A stretch of DNA of 64,000 nucleotides from Alloalcanivorax profundimaris (GCF_015265435.1 NZ_JABJWH010000021.1:62001-126000); one strand, 5' to 3'; shown: positions 1 to 9,300, counted from the first letter of the stretch. The notes: generated by a model from the letters alone, not told the origin. Program-made: numbers and translations.

Positions 1-2
1 GC

Positions 3-71
3 AAGCTGATCGGGTCGGTGCGTTTCATACAGGAGGTGTGCCGGCGCTATGGCCTGCAAGGCGGTAAGTAG
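3..71 (+). pseudogene. C-terminal tail of a RAYT-like transposase (partial, window edge)
   Basis: Reading frame open from the window edge gives KLIGSVRFIQEVCRRYGLQG and then GK and a stop. It resembles the last part of the complete RAYT at 12078-12809 (SPRFVQEVYKKF) and is nearly identical at DNA level to 711-754. It could be the true 3' end of a gene lying mostly outside the window, or a remnant like the second copy; the window cannot decide. Confidence 0.45.
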
Positions 72-134
72 GAGGCGCTGGAACACGGGTCGGCGGGCTC
101 TCCAGCCGCCGGCCCTTCCTCGGCAATCGTGGCG

Positions 135-482
135 TTAGCGGAACAGCTCGTCCAGGGAAGAGGCGTCCAGAACGCGGTCGGCCAGGTCTTCCAGCTCGGC
201 TTGAGAGGCGCTTTGCAGGCGCAGGCGGTAGCCGGCGGGCAGCTCGCCGAAGCGGTGCTGAATCACGCGCAGGACCAGTCTGCGCTCGCCTTCCAGGCGG
301 CCTTGCGCCATGCCCCGCTCCATGCCTTGCTCGACGCCGGCGAGACGCTGGCGCTCTTTCCATTCCTCGAACCGGTCGGTGATCATTTCGTACGCCTCCT
401 GCAGGTCGTGCAGCCACGTTACCAAAAGCTGAAGAAGGCGGGTCACTTCGCCGTAAGAGCCGTAGTGCTCCGGGGACGACAA
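135..482 (-). pseudogene. Rpn-family nuclease remnant (C-terminal DUF4351 part only)
   Basis: The 115 residues have the pattern of the C-terminal end of Rpn (recombination-promoting nuclease, PD-(D/E)XK putative transposase) proteins: a charged linker with GVEQGMERGMAQGRLEGER followed by a DUF4351-like helical tail (HRFGELPAG, then DRVLDASSLDELF). Rpn proteins are normally about 300 residues, and the N-terminal catalytic PD-(D/E)XK domain is absent upstream. It is most likely a truncated remnant, although the frame itself is intact and a short product cannot be excluded. It lies between two RAYT tail sequences, and a second, shorter remnant of the same family lies at 10563-10799. Confidence 0.6.
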
Positions 483-617
483 AGAGCAAAAAAGGCGTCA
501 AACATGCCCATTAAGGCCGCTTTAGAGAGAAAAACCGGGAAAACAGCGCCATTTTGCGGATTCCTCAATGGCGGTCGACGTGCCGCTTTGGCCGCGCCCG
601 GATTGGCGGCCTCCGCC

Positions 618-758
618 TACCACAGCCGGCGCGGCTGCCACCGCCTGTACATGATCGGCGGGCTGGATACCAACGACAAGAGAGAGATCGAGGCGGCAGT
701 GAAGCCATATAAGCTGATCGGGCCGATGCGTTTGATACAGGAGGTGTGGCGGCGGCAC
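618..758 (+). pseudogene. RAYT C-terminal fragment
   Basis: Forward frame translation contains HRLYMIGGLDTNDKREIEAA and, further on, KLIGPMRLIQEVWRRH. This aligns without gaps with the C-terminal part of the intact RAYT in this window (YRTYMKEALDPGDLETIHDA and then LLTGSPRFVQEVYKKF), sharing Y..YM...LD..D...I..A and R..QEV. No N-terminal transposase domain precedes it, so it is a gene relic. Its last 44 bases are a near-identical direct repeat of bases 3-46. Confidence 0.55.
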
Positions 759-769
759 CTGCGAGTTGC

Positions 770-1633
770 TCAACCTCCGGTCCCCGGGAGGCTCACGCCT
801 TTGACGTCATCCGGAAAGTGGAAGGTGAACTCATCGCCCTCCTCTGTCCGGACCAGCACGCTGGCCCGATACCGGTCCTTGAAGGAAAGCCAGACAAGGT
901 AGTCGCTATGGTATTCACCCACCGGATAGCCGTTCACGGCAACGATGGTGTCACCCGGCTCAATGCCCAGCTCCTCCGTGCCGCTTTCAGGGAAATCCTC
1001 CCCAACGCGATACCCATCCGGCGAGTGCTCACTGACCGGCTTGAGATCGAACTTGCTCAGAAAATCCAGCACACGTTGCGGCATCTTCGGGCCATCGTCG
1101 TCACTTGCCGGCGCTTCGTCGTCCGCGTCGGCGATCTCGGCGCGGCCTCCACCGCCTCTAAGTCCCATGCGTAAAGTGATACGCCGGTCACCATCACGGA
1201 TGATCACTTCGGTGGAGCGTATATCCGCCAATACACCGCCTTCCGGCAGCTCAGCCCCCACATGGTACCGATGCGCACCCAGGCCCTCCGTATGGATCAC
1301 CGCGGAAGCCAGCGGGCTATGGGCCTGGAAAACAGCCAGCAGTGCCAGGGCGCCGGGATCCATTCCAGACGGAGGCAACAGCGCGGCCGGTGTTGGCGTG
1401 GCGGACGGCGGCTCGGGGTTCACCTCCGGCAACGATGCTTCCGATGCGGCGCCGTCCGCCCGTGGCGTCAGCGACTGGGACGGGCGCTCCGTCCTGTTCT
1501 CCTCCGCGCCGCTCTCCTTCGGCTTTATCGCATCATCCATGCCATTATTCTCTTTCACAAAAAAGAAAATAAGGGATAGAAAAATTAAAGCCAGAAGAAA
1601 CAGGCACTTAGTAATTATCTTCTGTCCTTTCAT
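770..1633 (-). CDS. Orphan GspC-like inner-membrane protein (HR + PDZ-like)
   Basis: It resembles the type II secretion clamp protein GspC, which links the inner-membrane platform to the GspD secretin and helps choose substrates. The N-terminus has a short cytoplasmic stretch and one strongly hydrophobic segment (CLFLLALIFLSLIFFFV). A proline- and acid-rich linker follows, then a homology-region-like domain starting at ALLAVFQAHSPLASAVIHTE (roughly residues 100-165), and a C-terminal PDZ-like domain (roughly 205-275) with DTIVAVNGYPVGEYHSDY. No other gsp genes are nearby, so it is an orphan. It is divergent from the PPIase/DsbC-like pair and near the ten-cysteine secreted array. A GTG at 1639 in the same frame is an alternative start. 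A second orphan with the same VNGYPVG signature lies at 14230-15039. Confidence 0.65.
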   Translation of the reverse strand: MKGQKIITKCLFLLALIFLSLIFFFVKENNGMDDAIKPKESGAEENRTERPSQSLTPRADGAASEASLPEVNPEPPSATPTPAALLPPSGMDPGALALLAVFQAHSPLASAVIHTEGLGAHRYHVGAELPEGGVLADIRSTEVIIRDGDRRITLRMGLRGGGGRAEIADADDEAPASDDDGPKMPQRVLDFLSKFDLKPVSEHSPDGYRVGEDFPESGTEELGIEPGDTIVAVNGYPVGEYHSDYLVWLSFKDRYRASVLVRTEEGDEFTFHFPDDVKGVSLPGTGG

Positions 1634-1761
1634 AATCACCCGGCCAAAAATTATGGTTTACGACTTGTTTTACAAGGAACTTAAATAATATATAGCTCTC
1701 TTTACTGAAGACAACAAAGAGCAAAAAACAAAAACCACGGAAGTCTCAATCAGGAGGAATC

Positions 1762-2472
1762 ATGAGGATCCTAATCTTTGGCGCGCTGCCCCTGGCCATC
1801 CTCGCGGGGTGCAGCCACAACCCACCCGCGCAAAGCGAACTGAACACCAACCAACAAAAAGCCTCCTACGCCGCCGGCATGCTGCTCGGCGACAGCCTGG
1901 GCGGCACCCTCTCCAAGAGCAAACTCAACGAGGACCTGGTTCTGGAAGCCCTGCGCGACAAGCTAAAGGGCAACGAACTGCGCCTCAGCGAAGAAGACGC
2001 CCGGGCCGCATCCGCCGCGTACCAAAAGGAGGTCATGCAGCGCCTGGAGGAAGAGCACAAACAGCTCATCGCCCGCAACACGGCGCAGGGCGAGGAATTC
2101 ATGGAGAAAAACAAAGAGCGCCCCGAGGTGAAAACCCTGCCAAGCGGCGTGCAGTACGAAGTGCTTGAGGCCTCCACCGGCGGCGCCAGCCCGGATGCCA
2201 ATGACGCGGTCCGTGTGCATTACGCCGGCACGCTGCTGGACGGCACCTTCGTGGAAAGCAGCCTGGCCCGTGGCGAAGCCGTACGCGTGAATATGGGCGT
2301 GGCCTTGAAAGGGTGGCAAAAAGCGCTGGTGCACATGAAGGAAGGCGATAAATGGCGCCTCTTCATTCCGCCGGAGCTGGCCTACGGCGAAGCCGGCCTG
2401 CGTGGGAAAGTACCGCCGCAATCCACTCTGATCTACGAGCTGCAACTGGTCGAAGTGATCGACAGAAGCTGA
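1762..2472 (+). CDS. FKBP-type peptidyl-prolyl isomerase lipoprotein (FkpA/Mip-like)
   Basis: The protein is a predicted periplasmic or outer-membrane-anchored prolyl isomerase that speeds folding of exported proteins. A lipoprotein signal peptide ends in the lipobox LAGC (Cys at about 17). A helical FKBP_N dimerisation segment spans roughly residues 27-115 (YAAGMLLGDSLGG is typical), and the FKBP domain spans about 125-232 with VHYAGTLLDGTFVESS, GWQKALVHMKEGDKW and IPPELAYGEAG. The 236-residue length fits the FkpA/Mip class. The start has a strong ribosome site (CAGGAGGAATC). The DsbC-like gene begins 27 bases downstream on the same strand, so the two are probably cotranscribed and jointly serve the cysteine-rich secreted proteins encoded next. 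Confidence 0.9.
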   Translation: MRILIFGALPLAILAGCSHNPPAQSELNTNQQKASYAAGMLLGDSLGGTLSKSKLNEDLVLEALRDKLKGNELRLSEEDARAASAAYQKEVMQRLEEEHKQLIARNTAQGEEFMEKNKERPEVKTLPSGVQYEVLEASTGGASPDANDAVRVHYAGTLLDGTFVESSLARGEAVRVNMGVALKGWQKALVHMKEGDKWRLFIPPELAYGEAGLRGKVPPQSTLIYELQLVEVIDRS

Positions 2473-2499
2473 TAACCACCATTGGAAGGGGGCACACCC

Positions 2500-3249
2500 A
2501 TGAGACCGTATCGCTACATTCTGAATGTTCTACTCATCGCCTTGGCACTCCCCGGCCTGGCCACCGCGGACCTTCGCGAGCGGGTGGAAAGCGCGCTGGC
2601 CGTCACCAACCCGAACCTGAGCGTGAAAAGCGTGCAGGACAGCCCCGTGGAGGGCGTCAAGGAAATCAAGCTGAGCAACGGCGAGTTCCTCTATGCCGAG
2701 CCGGGCAGCGACCATATTTTCTCAGGCCGCCTGCTTACATTCACCCAGGATTCCTGGAAAGACCACACCGAGGAGCGGGAACGGCAGGACCGGGCGCAAA
2801 GGCTTCAAGGCGTGGACAAGGGCACCACCATTACCTTCCCCGCCACCGGCCAGGAAGAGCACGAGATCTATGTGTTCACGGACATCACCTGCCCGTACTG
2901 CAAGCGGTTCCATGCCCATATGGCCGACATCAATGAGCGCGGCATCACCGTGCACTACCTGGCGCTGCCCCGGGCGGGCATCGACTCCTCGGCGGCCAAC
3001 AACATGGCCAGGATCTGGTGCACCGAGGACCCGCAAACCGCGATCACCGACGTCTTCTCCGGCCAGCCGCTCACCCAGGAAGTGCTGCCCTGCCGCTCAC
3101 CGGTGGCGGACCAGTACACCATGGCGCAGACCCTGGGCGTCAGCGGCACGCCGTCGGTCTTTGCCTCCGATGGCCGCAACCTGGGCGGCTACATGTCGCC
3201 GGATGAGCTGAGCGCCGCCATCGCCAACACTGCGGGCCTCAGGAACTGA
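2500..3249 (+). CDS. DsbC-like thiol:disulfide isomerase
   Basis: Predicted periplasmic disulfide isomerase. The start at 2500 is preferred because GGAAGGGG lies just upstream and a signal peptide follows directly (ILNVLLIALALPGLATA). The N-terminal region (about 24-80) resembles the DsbC dimerisation domain. The thioredoxin fold carries the active site FTDITCPYCKRFHAH (cysteines near 131 and 134), a cis-proline loop GVSGTPSVF, and a second cysteine pair (WCTEDP and LPCRS) like the structural disulfide of DsbC/DsbG. It follows the PPIase closely and precedes three paralogous secreted proteins that each contain ten cysteines. That placement suggests dedicated client folding, which is inference. 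Confidence 0.85.
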   Translation: MRPYRYILNVLLIALALPGLATADLRERVESALAVTNPNLSVKSVQDSPVEGVKEIKLSNGEFLYAEPGSDHIFSGRLLTFTQDSWKDHTEERERQDRAQRLQGVDKGTTITFPATGQEEHEIYVFTDITCPYCKRFHAHMADINERGITVHYLALPRAGIDSSAANNMARIWCTEDPQTAITDVFSGQPLTQEVLPCRSPVADQYTMAQTLGVSGTPSVFASDGRNLGGYMSPDELSAAIANTAGLRN

Positions 3250-3258
3250 CAGCCCTCC

Positions 3259-3290
3259 GGGCCTGCATGATCACGCCGACATGCGGGCCC
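3259..3290 (+). terminator. Hairpin after the DsbC-like gene
   Basis: Inverted repeat GGGCCTGCATG / CATGCGGGCCC with a ten-base loop, nine bases after the stop codon. The following GTATTCCTTCC is only weakly T-rich, so intrinsic termination is plausible but not classical. Confidence 0.5.
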
Positions 3291-3529
3291 GTATTCCTTC
3301 CCTGTTAATCCCTCCCCAAGGCAAATAACCCCGCTTTATCGTATTTCCACAAAAATCCACCGCCGTGCGGGTCATAAGAAGCTGGCTAAGTGGCTGATTA
3401 AAAAGGCCATCCCGCAAACACCCTAATTAAACCCCGCCGAACTGCGGAACCGCCGCTAAAACCTTGCTACGTTGAAATGGCAGTACATTCTGCAGCATAC
3501 GAACGACAAACAATTACGGAGACTTTGTC

Positions 3530-4228
3530 ATGAAGACGAAACTGTTACTTTCAGCACTTCTCGGTATGGCCGCCTGGTCCTTCTCTGGCGTGGCAACCGC
3601 GAACTGGGATACCGGTGCCTGCCCCGGCGGTGGCTCCGCGCCCTGTATCGAAACCGAAATCAACGGCAACACCTATCATTTCAATGGTAGTGGCGGCCAC
3701 GCCGACATCTGGCACGGTCGCCCCGCCGCCGAGGGTGGTGGTGACTTCGTATTCGAAGGCGACGGCACGGAACTGATTTGCAACCTCGATCTTAACTGTA
3801 CCCTGGCGCTCAGTGGTCAGGTCAAGAAGTGCCAGGACTCAACCGGCGCATGGCGTATCGGCGTGAAAGTCAATGACGCCGACGTTTCAAACGGCACTTT
3901 CTGCGGCTTGGTGAACGTGAGTGGCTTCCCCTGGTACTCTAAGGACGCCAGCATTACCCCCCACTGCCCGTTCGAGGATGACTGCGACAGCTTCATCCCC
4001 TATGACCCGAACGCAACCAGCTACACCGGTAATTTCGGGGACATCAACGTCTCCGCTCTGGGTATGACCCTGGTCGATAACGAGCACGTTCACGGTGTGG
4101 TCTTCACCCCGGGTGTTGGTGCCAACTTCGACTTCCAGTCCTACTTCTACGATTGTGGAGAAAACCCAGACTGCTATATTGACGGTACTCTGACCGTTAA
4201 TAATGCCACATCCCTGGACGTCAAATAA
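3530..4228 (+). CDS. Secreted ten-cysteine protein, array copy 1
   Basis: Family not recognised by name. The start has a ribosome site (ACGGAGACTTTGTC) and a clear Sec signal peptide (MKTKLLLSALLGMAAWSF, cleavage near VATA/NWD). The mature part of about 208 residues opens with WDTGACPGGGSAPCIETEIN and has ten cysteines. A central core, CTLALSGQVKK followed by a strand and FCGLV, then FPW, resembles the core of the PraA-like protein at 13552. It is paralogous to the next two genes over the whole length, most strongly in the first third. There is no membrane anchor or lipobox, so it is probably extracellular. The nearby PPIase, DsbC-like isomerase and GspC-like protein suggest a type II secretion client. 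Confidence 0.8.
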   Translation: MKTKLLLSALLGMAAWSFSGVATANWDTGACPGGGSAPCIETEINGNTYHFNGSGGHADIWHGRPAAEGGGDFVFEGDGTELICNLDLNCTLALSGQVKKCQDSTGAWRIGVKVNDADVSNGTFCGLVNVSGFPWYSKDASITPHCPFEDDCDSFIPYDPNATSYTGNFGDINVSALGMTLVDNEHVHGVVFTPGVGANFDFQSYFYDCGENPDCYIDGTLTVNNATSLDVK

Positions 4229-4297
4229 CAGCGATTCATGGATTAACGTTCGGCGCTATAGCTCGTAACCAGGCTGGCGCCGAATGCTTCCCCATCC

Positions 4298-4324
4298 AGC
4301 CCCGGCCTTGCCGGGGCTTTTTTT
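4298..4324 (+). terminator. Rho-independent terminator after array copy 1
   Basis: Perfect stem AGCCCCGG / CCGGGGCT with loop CCTTG, followed by seven T residues. The same block recurs after copies 2 (decayed) and 3. Confidence 0.9.
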
Positions 4325-4356
4325 GCCTTGAACGATACATTATGGAGATGGCAACC

Positions 4357-5052
4357 ATGAAAATAACAAGCCCACCCCTAACTCTTCTCGGCCTGGCGGC
4401 CTGGTCTCTGTCCAGCATCACGACGGCGGCCTGGGACACCGGCACTTGCCCTGGCGGTGGCTCGGTGCCCTGTATCGAAACCGAAATCAATGGGAACACC
4501 TATCACTTCAACGGTACCGGTGGGCATGCCGATATATGGCATGGCCGGCCCGCCGCCGAGGGCGGCGGCGACTTCGTTTTCGAAGGCGATGCAAGTTTTG
4601 ATTGCACCATCGGTTTGAACTGCACACTAGCCTGGAGTGGAGAGATAAAAAAATGCCAAGACAGCAATGGCAACTGGCGTATCGGCTTCCAGATCAATGG
4701 GGCCAGGATGTCGAATGGCGCGCTCTGCAGCTCGTTCGTTCTGAGCAATTTCCCCTGGTACCTGAAGGAACCCAGTCTCACCCCCCACTGCCCGTTCGTG
4801 GATAACTGTGATGACTTCATACCTTATGACGCAACAGCATCTAGTTATACCGCAAATCTGGGACGAATCAGCCTGACCGCTATCGGCATAGGATTAGTGA
4901 ACGAGGAGCATCTTCACAGCGTGGCCTTCACCCCCGGCCTCGGCGCCAGCTTCGACTTCTCTTCCAATTTTTACGATTGCGATGAGAGCTCAGACTGTTC
5001 CTTTGAGGGTGAGCTGATGATTTATAACGCCACATCCTTGGACATCCAATAA
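4357..5052 (+). CDS. Secreted ten-cysteine protein, array copy 2
   Basis: Paralogue of the preceding gene with the same layout. ATG codons at 4342 and 4348 are in frame, but the one at 4357 is preferred: it is preceded by TATGGAGATGG and begins a normal signal peptide (MKITSPPLTLLGLAAWSL, cleavage near TTA/AWDTG). The amino-terminal third, including GGSVPCIETEINGNTYHFNG and GGGDFVFEGD, is almost identical to copy 1, while the central and C-terminal parts have diverged (FCGLV has become LCSSFV). The gradient suggests either gene conversion at the 5' end or diversifying change in the rest. Function unknown. Confidence 0.8.
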   Translation: MKITSPPLTLLGLAAWSLSSITTAAWDTGTCPGGGSVPCIETEINGNTYHFNGTGGHADIWHGRPAAEGGGDFVFEGDASFDCTIGLNCTLAWSGEIKKCQDSNGNWRIGFQINGARMSNGALCSSFVLSNFPWYLKEPSLTPHCPFVDNCDDFIPYDATASSYTANLGRISLTAIGIGLVNEEHLHSVAFTPGLGASFDFSSNFYDCDESSDCSFEGELMIYNATSLDIQ

Positions 5053-5117
5053 CAGCCAATATCGGCAGGCTCGGCGTCGGATCTCGCAATCGGGCTAACG
5101 CCGAACACTTCCCCATC

Positions 5118-5144
5118 CGGTCCCGGTCTAGCCCCGGCTTTTTT
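5118..5144 (+). terminator. Decayed copy of the array terminator
   Basis: By alignment with the terminators after copies 1 and 3 this is the same element, but the stem is weakened (CCCGG...CCCCGG) before the T run. Termination here is probably partial, which would allow readthrough between copies 2 and 3. Confidence 0.45.
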
Positions 5145-5168
5145 AAACGACTCGTTATGATGACAACC

Positions 5169-5870
5169 ATGAAAATAGCAACTCTACCCCTGACGCTTCT
5201 CGGCCTAACGGCCTATTCGCTGTCCAGCATCACGGCGGCGGACTGGGACACCGGCGCTTGCCCCGGCGGTGGCTCGGCCCCTTGTATCGAAACCGAAATC
5301 AATGACAATACCTATCATTTTAACGGTACTGGGGGGGGGCACGCGGATGCATGGCATGGCCGCCCTGCCGCGGAGGGCGGCGGCGACTTCGTTTTCGAAG
5401 GTGACGGTGTGCCCTTCTATTGCGACTGGAGTGTGGACTGCGCCTTAGCCTGGAGCGGTAAGATAAAGAAATGCCAGGACAATAATGGCAACTGGCGCGT
5501 CGGATTCCAAATCAATGGGGCCAGCATGTCGAATGGCACTTTTTGCGGTCTTCATCGTTTCAGCGGTTTCCCTTGGTATACCAAAGATCCGGGAATTACC
5601 CCGCACTGCCCGTTCGAGGATGACTGCGATAGCTTGATCCCGTATGACGGAAACGCCTCTAGCTATACCGCAAATGTAGGCAACATAGGTATTAGCGCCC
5701 TGGGCGTTCCTCTCGTCGAAGACGAACACCTTCAAGGTGTTATTTTTTCTCCAGGTGTTGGCGCCAACTTTGCTTTCGCATCCGATTTCTACAATTGTGA
5801 TGATGACGCGAACTGCTACCTTGACGGCGCACTGACGATAAAAAACGCTGCCTCACTGGACATCCAGTAA
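5169..5870 (+). CDS. Secreted ten-cysteine protein, array copy 3
   Basis: Third full-length paralogue. The ATG at 5169 is aligned with the preferred starts of the other copies and begins the signal peptide MKIATLPLTLLGLTAYSL; in-frame ATGs at 5157 and 5160 are less likely. The mature protein starts DWDTGACPGGGSAPCIETEI and keeps ten cysteines and the core FCGLHRF. A run of nine G residues near 5330 encodes an extra glycine (GTGGGHAD) compared with the other copies, so the length could change by polymerase slippage. It ends with the same SLDIQ-type C-terminus. Confidence 0.8.
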   Translation: MKIATLPLTLLGLTAYSLSSITAADWDTGACPGGGSAPCIETEINDNTYHFNGTGGGHADAWHGRPAAEGGGDFVFEGDGVPFYCDWSVDCALAWSGKIKKCQDNNGNWRVGFQINGASMSNGTFCGLHRFSGFPWYTKDPGITPHCPFEDDCDSLIPYDGNASSYTANVGNIGISALGVPLVEDEHLQGVIFSPGVGANFAFASDFYNCDDDANCYLDGALTIKNAASLDIQ

Positions 5871-5940
5871 CAAGCGATAGCGATATAAATTCGGCACCAG
5901 GTGGGCACAATCCGCTTGGCGCCGAACGCTTCCCCATCCT

Positions 5941-5965
5941 GCCCCGGCCTCACCGGGGCTTTTTT
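5941..5965 (+). terminator. Rho-independent terminator after array copy 3
   Basis: Perfect stem GCCCCGG / CCGGGGC, loop CCTCA, then six T residues. Confidence 0.9.
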
Positions 5966-5992
5966 GAACGAATCACTATGGAGACGGCAACC

Positions 5993-6155
5993 ATGGAAAT
6001 AACAACCCGACCCCTAACACTTCTCGGCTTGACGACCTGGTTACTCATTACGGCGAAGGACTGGGACCCCGGCCGACGGCGGATCGGCGCCCTGTATCGA
6101 AACCGAAATCAACGGGAGCGCCTATAACTTCACCGGCACCCGCTCGCACGCAGGT
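5993..6155 (+). pseudogene. Truncated, frameshifted fourth copy of the secreted-protein array
   Basis: The signal peptide is recognisable (MEITTRPLTLLGLTTWLL), then DWDPG. A deletion in the segment that encodes ACPGGGSAPC in the other copies shifts the frame, and translation stops at TAA near 6125. Beyond it, the other frame still encodes EINGSAYNFTGTRSHA, matching EINGNTYHFNG of the intact paralogues. Similarity ends near 6155. The upstream block with ATGGAGACGGCAACC matches that of copy 2. Confidence 0.85.
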
Positions 6156-6327
6156 GCGTAACATAGCCGATCTGCTACGAAAGAAACGGAATTTCCATTT
6201 TTTAGGCAACCATGTGATGGGGAAAGCTTACGTAAGCTCGCTCCGCACGCTTAACTCTTTGAGTCATCAAATCTACCACAATCAGGGCTGGAACGTGTCG
6301 ACTCTATTCAGAACGGGCCAGGATAAT
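6156..6327. other. Gap between the array and the giant lipoprotein gene
   Basis: No gene is supported here. Together with the pseudogene and terminators it fills the 5871-6386 interval. Confidence 0.5.
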
Positions 6328-6353
6328 AAAAAAGGGGCTCCTTACGGAGCCCC
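6328..6353 (-). terminator. Rho-independent terminator of the 1229-residue lipoprotein gene
   Basis: On the minus strand GGGGCTCC, loop GTAA, GGAGCCCC and then six T residues, about 35 bases after the stop at 6387. Confidence 0.9.
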
Positions 6354-6386
6354 TTACAAGTAGGGCCTTGCTTTCTACTATTATTC

Positions 6387-9300
6387 CTATTTTATAGGCT
6401 CCGAAATCATATTAATACGGGATCCATATTCAGGAATAAAGAGATCAAGGTATCCTGCTTCTTCTCCACCAGAAGATAGACCGATATCAATATTGATCAA
6501 GTTGGTATTACGCTGTTCAACCTGCATGCGCCCGTCATCGAGAAAGCTTACCTCGCCCTCCAGGTTCATATTTAATTGGTAAGACTTAAGGTCCCCCGGG
6601 TTACTGAGCGGGTCCCACTGCAAAGAGTTCGGCGCATCAAGATAAAGTTCCATATCCATGCTCAATACCGCACCCTGATCTCGTTCCGAAATCCAGCCGA
6701 CAATCGGCTCATCTCTATTATTTCCAGAGAAACGCATTCGCAGGATCTGCGGACCTGTCAGGGTACCCGCAGCGTAATACAAAGCACCAAGAGCATTGGT
6801 GTTGATATAGAGGTCAAGCGCTGTCCCCATAACAAGCGAGGGCCACAACTTGATTTTTACACGGCCATTCTCATCAACCTCATCGGTCACCTCCGCGATT
6901 GCAGCGGACATCAAATAGCTGAACTTGTTTTCGGGGCACTCAAGGGGTTCCCGAACTTCACTGGTGACCGGAAATATAGTGACTGGATCCATCTTGAAAT
7001 CAGAATCATAACTGCATCCAACGTTTGCTCCGCTTAAGCTTTCCGCGGGCCCTCGGGAATCGAAGCGTGAAAGAATTTTTGCACTGTTCTTCGCAGGCTT
7101 GAATCCGTTCGGATCATAATCGGGATATAAACCGAACCCGAGATCTCCCGCCACAAGCGGACCTTCGGGACCGTACTCCTCAATATCGAAATCAAACTCC
7201 CCTGTTCCTGCAGCTCTTACGGGATCCGGCTCGCCCGTTACAGTCCAGAAGTCGATCACGTCGTTTATACTATCAGCTGCAGCACCGATATTAGTGCGGT
7301 CACTGACGAAGTTCCGGTTGGTATCTGCTATAGGCTGTGTTCGCAGTACTTGCAAGACATGTGCGCTTGGCGCATCGCCCCGGAAAAATTGCGTCATATT
7401 CGGGCCACCCGCCGTTATAGACGCGGTGGGATTCTCAGTGTATTTGTGGAATGTACCATCCGGATTCGTTTTTCTTGCAAAGGCCACTCCCACGGGCAGG
7501 GTGCGCACGGGCAAGCCTTCACTATCGCATACTGCGTCCACGCCGCATTGGAAGTCTCTGTTGTCCGCCGTTATCTGCGAATTCGCGCCAGTGCTGCATG
7601 GCTCAATTTCCGTGGCATCGTTCGCGACGATACGCTTCATGCTGCCGTTTCCCTCTGAACAGATTGCCCAGCCGGATGACTTCAGTGTGTACTGGTACAG
7701 TTCGTCTTCTTGCCACGGCTCCGCCGGCCAGAACTTTAATGTCATATCGGACATTTCCACCGTACCGGCCACTTCTTCCAGCACTTGTTCGCTCTCGTTG
7801 ATCCTCTCCACTTTGAAGGTTTGACCCAGCACTACAGTATCGGGGTCGACCTTCATGCCGAAAGCAATGATGATTGGGCGGTTAGCGGGCATATCCATCA
7901 CGGGGATCGCGTCATCCGCGGGACGATTCTCTCTCTCGGTGCCATCAGTGATGGCTTGCGCACCACCAGCGCACATACCCGCGACGCCGTTGGCAAGGTC
8001 TCTGTAGGAGGTCTGCCCGATGTCGTTACCCCCCGAGCCAGACTCAGACAGCCCAGTAAAACCACCTGCCTCGATAAAGTCCTCCAGCAAGGCGCAGGGA
8101 AAACCGGGATAAGCAGCCAGAATCACCGGCGCTTGTCTCGTCGTGCGAATCTCATTCCAGAAAGGCGAGGACGGATAAGTTGGAGACACCTCAGGGCTGG
8201 TCAGATCATAATCCGGCACGATGGTCGCCAGCTCGAACTGCTCGATCATCGGCATGCCGGTGGCCAGGTTGCCGGCGAGGTCGGTGGCGCCATCCACTTC
8301 CACGCGGTAGACGTTCGGGTTCTCCGCCGGGCTCAGTTGGAAGCCGGGCTGGCTTACCTTGGTGCCCGCGGCGGTTTCCTCGCTGGTTTCCTGCAGTTGG
8401 ATCACCAGGGCGCTGCCATCGACGTAGTAGTTGATGTCCATTTCCTGATCGGCGGCATCGAAGACGTGCACCTTGCCTTCCACGCTGCCCGGCTCCAGGG
8501 GCTCGTCGAAGTTCATGATGATGGGGTCGCCGGGCTTGGCCAGCACCGCCTTCTCGTCGCCGGTGATGCTGTCGTTGCCCATGCTCCAGCTCTGCATCAT
8601 CGGCGGCGTGGTGTCCGTCTGTTGCTGGCGAACGTCCGCCACCAGTTGCTCGGTCTGGTCCCGGTAGGTCTGCAGCTGGAAGCTCAGGGTGCCGTAGCCG
8701 CGTTCCAGGCCGAGGATCATCGGTTCCACCACGCCCACGGCGTTGATGTCGATGACGCCGGCGTCGGTGTCGGTGCTCACCGTGCCCACCAGTTCCAGGT
8801 GAGTGATGTTCTGGGTAACACCGCCGTTGGCGATGGCGTCCTCGGTGGTCATGGCCACATCCATGAACAGGCGCACCATGCGCGGGCCGTCCGGATCATA
8901 GACGTTGGGGATCAGGTAGCCGTTGGCGTCGGAGAGGAAATGCACACGCACTTCGCCGCTGTCGAAGCCGGCTTCCACTTCACCGCCGATTTTCACGTCG
9001 ATGCTGCTGCCGGTGAGGAGCGTGCCGCGGCGAATGCGCAGCGGGGAGACCGTGGGCCAATCCGGCAGGAACGCCAGGTCGCCCAGTACGTCGCCTTCCT
9101 GCTGGGTGGCGGCCATGTTGGTGGTCTCGGCATCGCCGAGCAGCACGGCGTTCACCGGGATCTCGTTGATCGGCTCGCCGGTGAGTGGCGACACACCTTC
9201 ATTATTGTCAGGATCATCGTCGTTTTGCAGCTCTTCCGGCGTGGTAATACGCTGCACCAGCGGCAGCGGCCGCTCGTCCGGGCCCTTGCCTTCGGCCAGG

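Noticed and set aside
129-902. 257-codon plus-strand frame
   Set aside because: As a whole it is not a gene: it crosses the Rpn remnant antisense and the GspC-like gene. Only its internal stretch 618-758 matters, as a RAYT relic.
770-1633. Reading the 770-1633 gene as a general PDZ protease or chaperone
   Set aside because: No protease domain is present, and the single helix, linker, HR-like domain and C-terminal PDZ order fit GspC better.
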